Assembly: GCA_021202245.1 (NCBI GenBank)
Contig: JAJQDK010000008.1
Span: 1-17,991 of the forward strand
DNA length: 17,991 bases
Origin: Clostridiales bacterium
GTDB lineage: Bacteria > Bacillota > Clostridia > Oscillospirales > Acutalibacteraceae
Reading direction: 5' to 3'
In this document: positions 7,490 through 15,440 of the stretch, piece after piece
How the letters are laid out: every line of letters begins with the position of its first letter
How positions within the stretch are numbered: position 1 is the first letter of the stretch
Made by a program: the position numbers and the translations under genes
The notes under the pieces: model-generated
What the model was told of the DNA's origin: nothing
The model's database searches: none
What the model saw: only the letters and a program-made list of their open reading frames with translations

Positions 7490-8670
7490 TATATGCTCTC
7501 CTTTAATGTTTTTTCAAGTATTTTAACAGCTTCGTCAATCTCATCGTATGTAATAACAAGCGGTGGAAGCATTCTGAGCTTTTCCTTTGCGGTGATAATC
7601 AAAAGCCCGTTTTCAACGCATTTTATCGCCATGTCGTGGGCGTCGCCATTTTCAAGCTCAATTCCAATCATAAGTCCCATTCTGCAAACGCTTTTCACTC
7701 CGTAGGGTTTTATAAGCTTTGCTTCGAGATATGCGACCTTTTTTTCAACCTCGCTCAAAAAATCCGGATTCGCAATTTTATCAATCACATAGTTCGCTCC
7801 GGCGCAGACAACCGGATTTGCTCCGAAGGTTGTTCCGTGCGTTGACGGCGACATAACGTCCTTGAGCTTATCGCTGCACATACAAATTCCTATGGGAAGT
7901 CCGCCGCCGAGCCCCTTTGCAACGGTTATGAGGTCGGGCATAATACCGTAATTTTCATAGGCGAAAAGCTTGCCTGTTCTGCCGATGCCTGTCTGTACCT
8001 CGTCGATAATAACGAGTATATCCTTTTCTTTGCACAGACTTACAAGCGACTGCACAAAATCCTTATCAAGGATATTTACTCCGCCCTCGCCCTGAATAAC
8101 CTCAAACAGCACGGCGCAGGTTTTGTCGCTTACTGTGTTTTTAAACGACTCCATATCGTTCGCCTGCGCATAATCAAATCCCTCGGTAAACGGAAAAAAA
8201 TAGTTGTGAAAAACGTCCTGCCCCGTTGCGGCAAGCGTTGTTACGGTTCTGCCGTGAAACGAGTTTTTGAGAGTTACAATCCTGTTGCGCTCCCTGCCGT
8301 ATTTGTCAAAGCTGTATTTGCGTGCAATTTTGATTGCACATTCGTTTGCTTCGGCTCCGCTGTTGCCGAAACAGACCTTGGCAAAGCCGGTCAGCGTGCA
8401 GAGCTTTTCGGCAAGCTCCGCCGACTGATCACAGTAAAAATAATTTGACATATGCTGAATTGTGCCCGCTTGCTTTGAAACTGCGTTTACCCAGCCTTCG
8501 TCGCAGTAGCCGAGACTGTTCACGCCTATGCCCGATGAAACGTCAATATATTTTTTGCCGTCCTCGTCATATGCCGCTGCGCCCTTACCGCTTTTAAGCG
8601 CCACGTCATAGCGGCCGTAGGTGTGCATAATATATTTTAAATCTTTCTCTTTTGTATTCAAATTATCCAT
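7489..8670 (-). CDS. argD: Acetylornithine aminotransferase
   Basis: This class-III PLP aminotransferase converts N-acetylglutamate semialdehyde to N-acetylornithine. The 393-residue reading shows HTYGRYDV near 16-23, GNSGAEANE near 102-110, SFHGRT near 137-142, IIDEVQTGIGRTG at 221-233, and the PLP Lys in TVAKGLGGG (Lys252). The frame is open upstream to 8841, but that part overlaps the GNAT gene and lacks family similarity. ATG 8670 fits the family length but is only one base from its AAAAGGA site; TTG 8661, three codons further on, has ideal spacing from the same site and could be the true start. It follows the GNAT gene by about 10 bases and overlaps argF by one base. Confidence 0.95.
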   Translation of the reverse strand: MDNLNTKEKDLKYIMHTYGRYDVALKSGKGAAAYDEDGKKYIDVSSGIGVNSLGYCDEGWVNAVSKQAGTIQHMSNYFYCDQSAELAEKLCTLTGFAKVCFGNSGAEANECAIKIARKYSFDKYGRERNRIVTLKNSFHGRTVTTLAATGQDVFHNYFFPFTEGFDYAQANDMESFKNTVSDKTCAVLFEVIQGEGGVNILDKDFVQSLVSLCKEKDILVIIDEVQTGIGRTGKLFAYENYGIMPDLITVAKGLGGGLPIGICMCSDKLKDVMSPSTHGTTFGANPVVCAGANYVIDKIANPDFLSEVEKKVAYLEAKLIKPYGVKSVCRMGLMIGIELENGDAHDMAIKCVENGLLIITAKEKLRMLPPLVITYDEIDEAVKILEKTLKESI

Positions 8671-8680
8671 TCCTTTTGTA

Positions 8681-9103
8681 TCAGATTTTTCTGTTGTCAT
8701 AGGAATAAACATACACATCGTCACGCTTTTCAAAGCCGAAATCCTTCCAAAAGCTCTGACCTGTTTCGTTGTTTTGATAACAGAAAATATGCGTTTTGTC
8801 AATACCTTCCTCTTTAATTTTTTCAATCGCCCTTTTTGCAAGCTTATGTCCTATTCCCTTGCGCCTGTATTCGGGCAACACCGCCATATGATGAATAAAT
8901 CCTCTGCGTCCGTCGTGTCCCGCAAGCACCGTACCGACTATTCTACCGTCGGTCACCGCAACCTGACTCATTCCGGCATTACGCCGCAGGTAGCGCTCCA
9001 TCTGCGGTCTTTCGTCCGCACGTGAGAGAGCGCGCCTTGAGGTAGTGAGCCACATGGCGTAAACCTCATCATAATCATCAATGAGCATTTCTCTTATTTC
9101 CAT
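8681..9103 (-). CDS. GNAT family N-acetyltransferase inside the arg operon
   Basis: This is a 140-residue single-domain GNAT protein that transfers acetyl from acetyl-CoA to an unidentified amine. Beta strand 4 and motif A read HHMAVLPEYRRKGIGHKL, with the CoA pyrophosphate loop RRKGIG at 80-85; motif B contains NNETGQSFWKDFGFEK near 111-126. It resembles the YpeA-like small acetyltransferases. It sits between argB and argD with gaps of 22 and 10 bases, and an AAGG site lies eight bases before its ATG. One possibility is a short N-acetylglutamate synthase that primes the ArgJ cycle, since no argA is visible. Rim-type protein acetylation or acetylation of a by-product are equally open. The family is certain, the substrate is not. 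Confidence 0.88.
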   Translation of the reverse strand: MEIREMLIDDYDEVYAMWLTTSRRALSRADERPQMERYLRRNAGMSQVAVTDGRIVGTVLAGHDGRRGFIHHMAVLPEYRRKGIGHKLAKRAIEKIKEEGIDKTHIFCYQNNETGQSFWKDFGFEKRDDVYVYSYDNRKI

Positions 9104-9125
9104 ATTCCTTACCTTAACTCCGATT

Positions 9126-9977
9126 TTAATAGAACATTGTGCCTATGCCCTCGTCACTGAACAATTCAAGCAAAATTGAGTGTTCTATTCTGCCGTCTAT
9201 TATATGGGCACGGCTCACTCCGCTGCGTACCGCCTCAACACAGCAGTCAATTTTCGGAATCATTCCGCCCTTGATAATTCCGTCGCGCTTGAGCATCGGA
9301 ACCTCGCTGACATTGACAACGGAAATCAGCGAGCTTTCGTCATTGACATCCCTCAAAAGTCCTCTTATGTCCGTCATAAGAATCAGCTTTTTGGCGCCGA
9401 GCTTTGCGGCAATCTGCGCCGCCGCAAGGTCGGCGTTTATATTGTAAACATTGCCGTCATAGCCGCCTGCAACGGTAGCCACAATAGGAATATATCCGTT
9501 TGACATCGCATTTTTCAGAGGGTCGGGATTAACCTCTCTGATTTCTCCGACATAGCCCAAATCAACACTTGAAACAAGCTTGTCTGCCATAAGCAGCTTT
9601 CCGTCAAGTCCGCAAAGTCCAATAGCCTTGCCGCCGTGACTTTCAAGGAGCTGCACAAGACTCTTGTTTACCTTGCCGGCAAGCACCATCTGCACAATGT
9701 CAATGGTTTCCTTATCGGTAACACGCATACCGTTTTCAAATTTGCTCTCCTTGCCTACAGCCCTGAGCATTGCGTTGATTTCGGGGCCGCCGCCGTGAAC
9801 AAGCACAACGTTTATTCCCACAAGCTGCATAAGCACAAGGTCGCTCATTACAGCCGCCTTTAATTCCTCGTTAATCATAGCGTTGCCGCCGTATTTTACT
9901 ACGATTGTTTCGCCGGAATATTTTTTTATATACGGCATTGCCTGTATCAGAATTTTTGCTCTTTTTGAAGTGTCCAT
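9126..9977 (-). CDS. argB: N-acetylglutamate kinase
   Basis: ArgB phosphorylates N-acetylglutamate. KYGGNAM near 28-34 and HGGGPEIN at 61-68 bind the phosphates, NINADLAAAQIAAKLGAKKLILMTD near 159-183 is the substrate and nucleotide region, and KGGMIPKID near 226-234 closes the site. The 283-residue length includes about 25 residues before KYGG (MDTSKRAKILIQAMPYIKK). This N-terminal helix is known from hexameric, arginine-inhibited NAGKs and is absent from the short E. coli type, so feedback inhibition by arginine is likely. An AGGA site stands eight bases before the ATG. It is separated from argJ by 126 bases that contain a repeat and inverted repeats. Confidence 0.96.
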   Translation of the reverse strand: MDTSKRAKILIQAMPYIKKYSGETIVVKYGGNAMINEELKAAVMSDLVLMQLVGINVVLVHGGGPEINAMLRAVGKESKFENGMRVTDKETIDIVQMVLAGKVNKSLVQLLESHGGKAIGLCGLDGKLLMADKLVSSVDLGYVGEIREVNPDPLKNAMSNGYIPIVATVAGGYDGNVYNINADLAAAQIAAKLGAKKLILMTDIRGLLRDVNDESSLISVVNVSEVPMLKRDGIIKGGMIPKIDCCVEAVRSGVSRAHIIDGRIEHSILLELFSDEGIGTMFY

Positions 9978-10017
9978 TTTATCATTCCTATATTTTTATC
10001 TTTAAATCGGAGTCAAT

Positions 10018-10084
10018 CGGGTTTGCTTTGCTTAATCCCGCCCACTCCGCTGTTTGCTGTTTATTTAACTCGGAGCAAAACCCG
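10018..10084. repeat. Imperfect inverted repeat in the argJ-argB gap
   Basis: CGGGTTTGCT (10018-10027) can pair with AGCAAAACCCG (10074-10084) with one bulged base. Inside, CTCCG (10044-10048) can pair with CGGAG (10071-10075) as an alternative. The gap of 126 bases is the longest inside the operon, and the structure would form in the mRNA between the argJ stop and the argB ribosome binding site. No T-run follows, so it is not an intrinsic terminator; a role in mRNA processing or stability is possible. Confidence 0.4.
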
Positions 10085-10105
10085 CTTAACATCGGCAAAT
10101 AGGTT
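10064..10105. repeat. Dispersed intergenic repeat, copy B (short form)
   Basis: Block 1 TTTAACTCGGAGCAA (10064-10078) and block 2 CGCTTAACATCGGCAAAT (10083-10100) followed by AGGTT are the same as in copy A at 5710-5762, but only AACC separates them, so the hairpin partner CCGATGT is missing. The outer end reaches the argJ stop codon (10104-10106). Orientation and position relative to the upstream gene match copy A. Confidence 0.7.
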
Positions 10106-11387
10106 ATGTTCTGTAATCTCCGTTAATTTTTACATAATCGTACGTCAGATCACAGCCGTAAGCCTCTGCGCAGCCGCTGCCGTCGTGGAGCGAAATCAAA
10201 ATATCAATCTCTTTTTCAAGCAAAATTTCCTTTGCCTTTTCCTCGGAAAATTCAACCCCCGCTCCGTTTTTGCATACAAGAATTGCGCCCTTTGCCGATT
10301 TAAAGGAAACCTCTGCCTTGCTCACGTCAACGTCTGCTCCGCTGTAACCGATTGCACACAGGACTCTTCCCCAATTTGCGTCGGCGCCGAACATAGCCGA
10401 CTTCACCAAGCTTGAACAGATAACGCTCTTTGAAACCGCCGCCGCAGCTTCTTTTGATTTTGCGCCGTCTACGGTACACACAAGCAGCTTTGTTGCGCCC
10501 TCTCCGTCGGCTGCAAGCTTTTTCGCAAGTTTCTTAAAGGCTGCGGTAAGACCGCAGACAAATGTATTGTAATCCTCGTTTTTTTCGGTGATTTCTGCGT
10601 TTTCCGCAAGTCCGGAGGCCATAACAGCGAGCGTGTCGTTTGTGGAGGTGTCGCCGTCAATGCTGACCATATTGTAGCTGTCCTCGGCTGCCTCTTTCAG
10701 AGCCTCCTCCAGCATTTTTGAAGAAATTGCCGCATCGGTCGTAACAAACGAGAGCATTGTACCCATATTGATATGAATCATACCGCTGCCCTTGGCTATA
10801 CCGCCGACCGTAACCTTTCTGCCGCCGAGCGTCATTTCCATTGCAATTTCTTTTTTCACCGTATCTGTAGTCATAATTGCCTCGGCAGCGTTTGTGCCGC
10901 CGCTTTTTGAAAGCGTGCCCTTCATCGCAGCCGCGCCTTTAATAACGGGCTCAATGGGCAATGGCTGACCGATTACCCCCGTTGAAGCGACAATTACATC
11001 ATCCGGATTTACATTGAGGGTAACGGCGGCAACAGCGCACATTTTTACGGCAATTTCAACTCCGTCGGCATTGCAGGTGTTGGCGTTGCCCGAATTGACA
11101 ATAACCGCCTGAGCAACACCGTTTTTAAGATGCTTTTTTGTGACCTCTATAGCTGAGCTTTTCACAAGGTTTTTCGTAAAAATCGCCGCAGCGCTGCAGG
11201 GTACGTCGCAATATATCATAGCAAGGTCACGCTTTGCTGCGCCGGGTGCCGGTTCATCAGCCTCAACCGCAGCAGTCGTAACTGCCGCCGGGCTTCCGCC
11301 GTACTGCTTAATGCCTGCGCACACGCCCTGGGCGGTAAAGCCGAGCGGAGCGGTGACCGAGCCGTCAATAAATTTATAGCTTTCCAT
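10104..11387 (-). CDS. argJ: Bifunctional-type ornithine acetyltransferase / N-acetylglutamate synthase ArgJ
   Basis: ArgJ moves the acetyl group from N-acetylornithine to glutamate, and some forms also use acetyl-CoA. The precursor is cut in front of a nucleophilic Thr to give two chains. Here the cleavage region reads KGSGMIHINMGTML near 199-212, with Thr210 as the predicted nucleophile; the family usually has HPNMATML, so Ala becomes Gly and Pro becomes Ile. Other landmarks are NSGNANTCN near 98-106, ASTGVIGQPLP near 134-144, MTTDTVKKE near 172-180, SIDGDTSTNDT and the C-terminal VKINGDYRT. Residues about 32-52 (Ala/Pro-rich) form an insertion between CAGIKQYGG and RDLAMIY that typical enzymes lack, giving 427 residues. 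An AAAGGA site lies eight bases before the ATG. Confidence 0.96.
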   Translation of the reverse strand: MESYKFIDGSVTAPLGFTAQGVCAGIKQYGGSPAAVTTAAVEADEPAPGAAKRDLAMIYCDVPCSAAAIFTKNLVKSSAIEVTKKHLKNGVAQAVIVNSGNANTCNADGVEIAVKMCAVAAVTLNVNPDDVIVASTGVIGQPLPIEPVIKGAAAMKGTLSKSGGTNAAEAIMTTDTVKKEIAMEMTLGGRKVTVGGIAKGSGMIHINMGTMLSFVTTDAAISSKMLEEALKEAAEDSYNMVSIDGDTSTNDTLAVMASGLAENAEITEKNEDYNTFVCGLTAAFKKLAKKLAADGEGATKLLVCTVDGAKSKEAAAAVSKSVICSSLVKSAMFGADANWGRVLCAIGYSGADVDVSKAEVSFKSAKGAILVCKNGAGVEFSEEKAKEILLEKEIDILISLHDGSGCAEAYGCDLTYDYVKINGDYRT

Positions 11388-11437
11388 TTTATCAATCCTT
11401 TGGTACTGCGTTTTGTTGGGATAGATTATTTTCTGCG

Positions 11438-12475
11438 TTAAAAGGCAGGAGGAACAATAACAAGTCCCGTCGTTTCATCAAGTCCGAAAATTATGTTCAT
11501 ATTCTGAATTGCCTGACCTGCCGCTCCCTTGACCATATTGTCAATAGCCGCGCAGGCAACGAGCTTATTTGCACGCTTGTCATAATGAATTGAAACATCG
11601 CAGAAGTTGGAATAGCGCACATTGTGAATATCGGCGCATTTGCCGTCGTCAAGAAGTCTTACAAAAAATTCATCCCTGTAGTATTCTTCATATACTTTTC
11701 TGATTTGCTCAAAGGCTACTCCGTCCTTGACATCTGCATACACCGTCGCCAAAATACCCCTGTTGACGGGCAAAAGATGAGGAACAAAGGTTATAATCAC
11801 TTTTTCTCCCGAAAGCCTTGAAAGCGTCTGCTCAATTTCGGGCGTATGGCGATGACTTGCAACCTTATAGGCGTGAAATCCCTCGTTAAGCTCAGGAAAG
11901 TGGCTGCTCTGAGTGGGCTTTCTGCCGGCGCCCGTTACGCCGCGTTTGCAATCGCAGATAATACCTTTTGTTTCAACCAATCCGTTTGCTATTGCGGGAG
12001 CAATCGCAAGCGGCGAGCAGGTGGTGTAGCAGCCGGGATTGGCAATCAGCCTTTTGCCCCTGATTTCTTCTCTGAAAAATTCGGGCAAGCCGTAAACCGC
12101 CTGACTGTGCAGGCCCTTATCAAGAAAAGTACCGCCGTACCATTCGGCGTATTCGTCCTCGCTTTCAAGTCTGAAGTCTGCACCCAAATCTATGAACGCC
12201 TTGCCTGCGCCTATACATTTTTCGGCAAGCTCCTGAGAAAGCCCATGGGGAAGCGCCACAAAAACAACGTCGCTTTTTTCAACAACGGCATCCTGATTTT
12301 CGCATACCATATCATTTAAAAACGTATACGACGGATAAACGTCGCTGATTTTTTCTCCTTCAAATGAAACCGAGCTTATCGCCGCAATCTCGGCATCGGG
12401 ATGGGAGGTGAGCAAGCGCACAAGCTCTGCTCCGGCATAGCCTGTAGCTCCTACAATTCCTGCTTTAATTTTCAT
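11438..12475 (-). CDS. argC: N-acetyl-gamma-glutamyl-phosphate reductase
   Basis: ArgC reduces N-acetylglutamyl phosphate to the semialdehyde with NADPH. The Rossmann loop is GATGYAG at 9-15, the catalytic Cys149 lies in NPGCYTT, and the conserved His region is HRHTPEI near 208-214. FVPHLLPVNRGIL near 230-242 and IDNMVKGAAGQAIQN near 311-325 are typical. ATG 12475 is chosen over an in-frame TTG at 12484 because an AGGA site lies ten bases before the ATG but only two before the TTG. The resulting 345 residues are normal. It follows argH by 18 bases and precedes argJ by 50. Confidence 0.96.
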   Translation of the reverse strand: MKIKAGIVGATGYAGAELVRLLTSHPDAEIAAISSVSFEGEKISDVYPSYTFLNDMVCENQDAVVEKSDVVFVALPHGLSQELAEKCIGAGKAFIDLGADFRLESEDEYAEWYGGTFLDKGLHSQAVYGLPEFFREEIRGKRLIANPGCYTTCSPLAIAPAIANGLVETKGIICDCKRGVTGAGRKPTQSSHFPELNEGFHAYKVASHRHTPEIEQTLSRLSGEKVIITFVPHLLPVNRGILATVYADVKDGVAFEQIRKVYEEYYRDEFFVRLLDDGKCADIHNVRYSNFCDVSIHYDKRANKLVACAAIDNMVKGAAGQAIQNMNIIFGLDETTGLVIVPPAF

Positions 12476-12493
12476 ATATATCAAATCCTAAAA

Positions 12494-13870
12494 TTACAAA
12501 TTTTCGGCAAGGTCTGCCACACGCTTTGCCTGTGCCTTTACGTTTGAAGCCGCCGGGCCTCCGAAAACGGTTCGCTCGTTTGTACAGCGTTCAAGCGAAA
12601 TTGCATTGTAAACGTCCTCGTTGAACACATCGCAAACCTTTTTATACTCCTCAATCGGAAGATGTTCAAGGTCGGTAGAAAGCTCAATGCACCTTGCCAC
12701 AAGTTCTCCCGTCGCCTTATAGGCATCACGGAACGGAACTCCGTTCTTGGTCAGCCAATCGGCACAATCGGTTGCGTTGATAAATCCGCCCGCAGCCGCC
12801 TTTCTCATATTTTGGGGGATAACACGCATTGTGTCAAGCATGGGCGTAAAGGCAGTCAGGCACATTTTAACGGTGTCAACCGCATCAAAAATCGCTTCCT
12901 TGTCCTCCTGCATATCCTTGTTGTATGCAAGCGCCGTGCCCTTCATTATTGTGAGCAGCGTCATATTATCGCCGAACACTCTGCCGCTTTTGCCTCTTAC
13001 AAGCTCCGCAATATCGGGGTTTTTCTTCTGCGGCATAATCGACGAGCCCGTTGAAAACGCGTCGTCAAGCTCCGCAAATTTAAATTCCCAGCTGCACCAC
13101 ATAATAATTTCTTCCGAAAAACGAGAAAGGTGAACCATAATAATGGAAAGCGCAGATGAAAACTCAATGCAAAAATCTCTGTCGGAAACGCCGTCAAGCG
13201 AGTTGTTTGTAATTCTTTCAAAGCCGAGCAAATCTGCTGTTACGGTTCGGTCAATCGGATAGGTTGTGCCTGCAAGAGCGCAAGAGCCGAGCGGCATTTC
13301 GTCCATTCTTTTAAGGCAGTCGTCAAGTCTTGAAACGTCACGCAGAAGCATTTCCCCATACGCCAACAGATGGTGTCCGAAGGTAATCGGCTGGGCGCGC
13401 TGAAGATGCGTATATCCCGGCATTACGGTGTCGCTGTACTGCTCCGCCTTTTTTGCAATGACTTTTATAAGGTCAACCACAAGTTTTTTTACGTTGACTA
13501 CCTCTTTTTTGAGGTAAAGCTTTATATCAAGCGCAACCTGGTCGTTGCGGCTGCGTGAGGTGTGCAGCCGTTTGCCGTTGTCGCCGATTCTCTTTGTCAG
13601 CTCACCCTCGACAAAGGTGTGTATGTCTTCTGCTTCCGCATCAATTTGCAGAGTGCCACTTTCTATATCCGCAAGGATACCCTTTAAGCCCTGAATAATA
13701 TCGGCAGACTCCTCCTCCTTGATAATACCGCATTTACCGAGCATAGTTGCGTGGGCGATGCTGCCCTCGATGTCCTCTTTATACATTCTGCTGTCAAAAG
13801 AAATTGAACTGTTAAAGTCGTTTGTTGTTTTGGAAAGCTCCTTTTTGAAGCGTCCCTTCCATAACTGCAT
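12494..13870 (-). CDS. argH: Argininosuccinate lyase
   Basis: ArgH splits argininosuccinate into arginine and fumarate, the last step of the pathway. HTSRSRNDQ at 103-111, PGYTHLQRAQP near 151-161 with the catalytic His region, and the superfamily signature GSSIMPQKKNPD at 275-286 are present. The 458 residues match the family. GAGGTGA stands just upstream of the ATG. It is the second gene of the operon, 94 bases after argG. The order argG-argH first and the acetylated branch afterwards places the two last enzymes closest to the promoter. Confidence 0.97.
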   Translation of the reverse strand: MQLWKGRFKKELSKTTNDFNSSISFDSRMYKEDIEGSIAHATMLGKCGIIKEEESADIIQGLKGILADIESGTLQIDAEAEDIHTFVEGELTKRIGDNGKRLHTSRSRNDQVALDIKLYLKKEVVNVKKLVVDLIKVIAKKAEQYSDTVMPGYTHLQRAQPITFGHHLLAYGEMLLRDVSRLDDCLKRMDEMPLGSCALAGTTYPIDRTVTADLLGFERITNNSLDGVSDRDFCIEFSSALSIIMVHLSRFSEEIIMWCSWEFKFAELDDAFSTGSSIMPQKKNPDIAELVRGKSGRVFGDNMTLLTIMKGTALAYNKDMQEDKEAIFDAVDTVKMCLTAFTPMLDTMRVIPQNMRKAAAGGFINATDCADWLTKNGVPFRDAYKATGELVARCIELSTDLEHLPIEEYKKVCDVFNEDVYNAISLERCTNERTVFGGPAASNVKAQAKRVADLAENL

Positions 13871-13918
13871 TTAATCACCTCATCATATTTGCGGCGCAGC
13901 CGCCTAAAAACACTTTTT

Positions 13919-13941
13919 GGGGCAGAGAAATTCCCTGCCCC
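13919..13941. other. Hairpin between argG and argH
   Basis: GGGGCAG (13919-13925) pairs with CTGCCCC (13935-13941) around a nine-base loop. In the operon direction the stem is followed by AAAAAGTG rather than a T-run, so argG transcripts should not stop here. On the plus strand it is followed by TTATTTTT and could block antisense transcription. A second small stem (GCGGC/GCCGC) lies near 13890-13903. A stability or processing element is the likeliest role. Confidence 0.45.
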
Positions 13942-13964
13942 TTATTTTTAAGCGAAAGCTCTGC

Positions 13965-15188
13965 TTATTTAATAAGACCTTTTTTAGCACGAACCTTAAT
14001 CGGAAGACCGAAAAGGTTGATAAAGCCTGCGCTGTTGTTCTGATCGTAAACCTCGTCCTCGTCAAAGGTTGCAATTTCCTCATCATAGAGCGAATAAGGA
14101 CTTGTTACGCCGGCATCTATAATGTTGCCCTTGTAGAGCTTCAGCTTAACCTCGCCGGTTACATATTCCTGAGTGCTGTCCACAAAAGCCGAAAGCGCCT
14201 CACGGAGCGGTGTGTACCATTTGCCGTCATAAACAAGCTCAGCAAAGGTGTTTGAAAGATTTAATTTGTAGTGCAGAGTATCCTTGTCAAGGCAGATTTC
14301 CTCAAGCTTTGAGTGAGCGGCATAGAGAATAGTGCCGCCGGGAGTTTCGTAAACGCCGCGGGCTTTCATACCTACAAGACGGTTTTCAACAATATCGGTA
14401 ATGCCGATTCCGTTTCTGCCGCCGATTTCGTTAAGCTTTTCAATAAGCTCAACCGAACCGATATTCTCGCCGTTAAGCTTTGTGGGAATACCCTTTTCAA
14501 ATGAAAGCGTTACATATTCGGGTTCATCGGGCGCCTGTTCGGGCGAAACGCCCAACTCAAGAAAGCCCTCCTTGTTATACATAGGCTCATTAGCCGGATC
14601 CTCAAGGTCAAGGCCCTCATGACTGAGATGCCAAAGATTTTTGTCCTTAGAGTAGTTGGTTTCACGGTTGATTTTAAGCGGAATGCCCTTTTTCTCGGCA
14701 TACTCGATTTCTTCCTCACGGGACTTAAACTCCCATGTTCTCCACGGAGCAATTATTGTCATATCGGGAGCATATGCCTTGATTGCCAGCTCAAAACGAA
14801 CCTGGTCGTTGCCCTTGCCCGTGCAGCCGTGGCAGATAGCGTCTGCGCCCTCTTTTTTAGCGATTTCAACAAGTCTTTTTGCAATGATGGGGCGTGCGAA
14901 CGATGTTCCGAGGAGATATTTGCCCTCGTACACTGCGCCTGCTTTTACCGTCGGGAAAATATAGTCCTCTACAAATTCCTTGTTGAGATCCTCAATATAA
15001 AGCTTTGACGCGCCGGTTTTGATTGCCTTTTCCTCAAGACCCTCAAGCTCGGTTCCCTGACCCACGTTGCCGGAAACAGCGATTACCTCGCAGTTGTCGT
15101 AATTTTCCTTTAACCAAGGGATGATGATAGAGGTATCAAGACCTCCGGAATACGCAAGAACTACCTTTTTAATCTTTTTATCAGCCAT
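13965..15188 (-). CDS. argG: Argininosuccinate synthase
   Basis: ArgG joins citrulline and aspartate with ATP to argininosuccinate. The N-type ATP pyrophosphatase loop SGGLDTS is at 14-20, followed by the family block GCTGKGNDQVRFE at 121-133, IIAPWRTWEF near 145-154 and ETPGGTILYAAH near 281-292. Its 407 residues are normal. A perfect AGGAGG lies nine bases before the ATG. It is the first gene of the nine-gene transcript, behind a promoter with an ARG box, so its expression should respond most directly to ArgR. Confidence 0.97.
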   Translation of the reverse strand: MADKKIKKVVLAYSGGLDTSIIIPWLKENYDNCEVIAVSGNVGQGTELEGLEEKAIKTGASKLYIEDLNKEFVEDYIFPTVKAGAVYEGKYLLGTSFARPIIAKRLVEIAKKEGADAICHGCTGKGNDQVRFELAIKAYAPDMTIIAPWRTWEFKSREEEIEYAEKKGIPLKINRETNYSKDKNLWHLSHEGLDLEDPANEPMYNKEGFLELGVSPEQAPDEPEYVTLSFEKGIPTKLNGENIGSVELIEKLNEIGGRNGIGITDIVENRLVGMKARGVYETPGGTILYAAHSKLEEICLDKDTLHYKLNLSNTFAELVYDGKWYTPLREALSAFVDSTQEYVTGEVKLKLYKGNIIDAGVTSPYSLYDEEIATFDEDEVYDQNNSAGFINLFGLPIKVRAKKGLIK

Positions 15189-15254
15189 TTCAGAATTCCT
15201 CCTAAAAATTTAAAATTCACAGTTTCAATCAAAGGGCGAATTGTTTATATTACT

Positions 15255-15282
15255 ATTATACACACGGATTTCAAAAAATCAA
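15255..15282 (-). promoter_or_regulatory. Promoter of the arg operon (argG)
   Basis: On the minus strand, TTGATT (15282-15277), a 16-base spacer and a perfect TATAAT (15260-15255) form the promoter. The start is expected near 15248, with a leader of about 60 bases to the argG ATG. Confidence 0.75.
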
Positions 15283-15289
15283 GTCTTTT

Positions 15290-15307
15290 TTTGAATAAAT
15301 ATTCAAA
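15290..15307. promoter_or_regulatory. ARG box, predicted ArgR operator
   Basis: TTTGAATAAATATTCAAA is a perfect 18-bp palindrome that fits the ARG box consensus (wnTGAATwwwwATTCAnw) known from E. coli and B. subtilis. It ends seven bases upstream of the argG -35, at about -42 to -59 from the predicted start. The match plus its place in front of an arginine operon make it a strong ArgR site. argR itself is not in the window. Confidence 0.88.
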
Positions 15308-15440
15308 TTATTTTTTCTTTCGGAATTTCGTCCCCGGACGCCCGTAAAATCCGCAAAGTCCGCCTTTAAAACGCAGTTATCAATCGCAGCCGAGCCTGCA
15401 TGGGAAAGGAAACGGATTAAAATGTATATATGCAAAAAAA

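Noticed and set aside
8671..8841. N-terminal extension of argD up to 8841
   Set aside because: It overlaps the end of the GNAT gene in another frame, has no similarity to ArgD, and family length fits a start at 8670 or 8661.
13919..13941. Terminator splitting argG from argH
   Set aside because: On the operon strand the stem is followed by AAAAAGTG, not a T-run, and argH has no promoter of its own that I can see.
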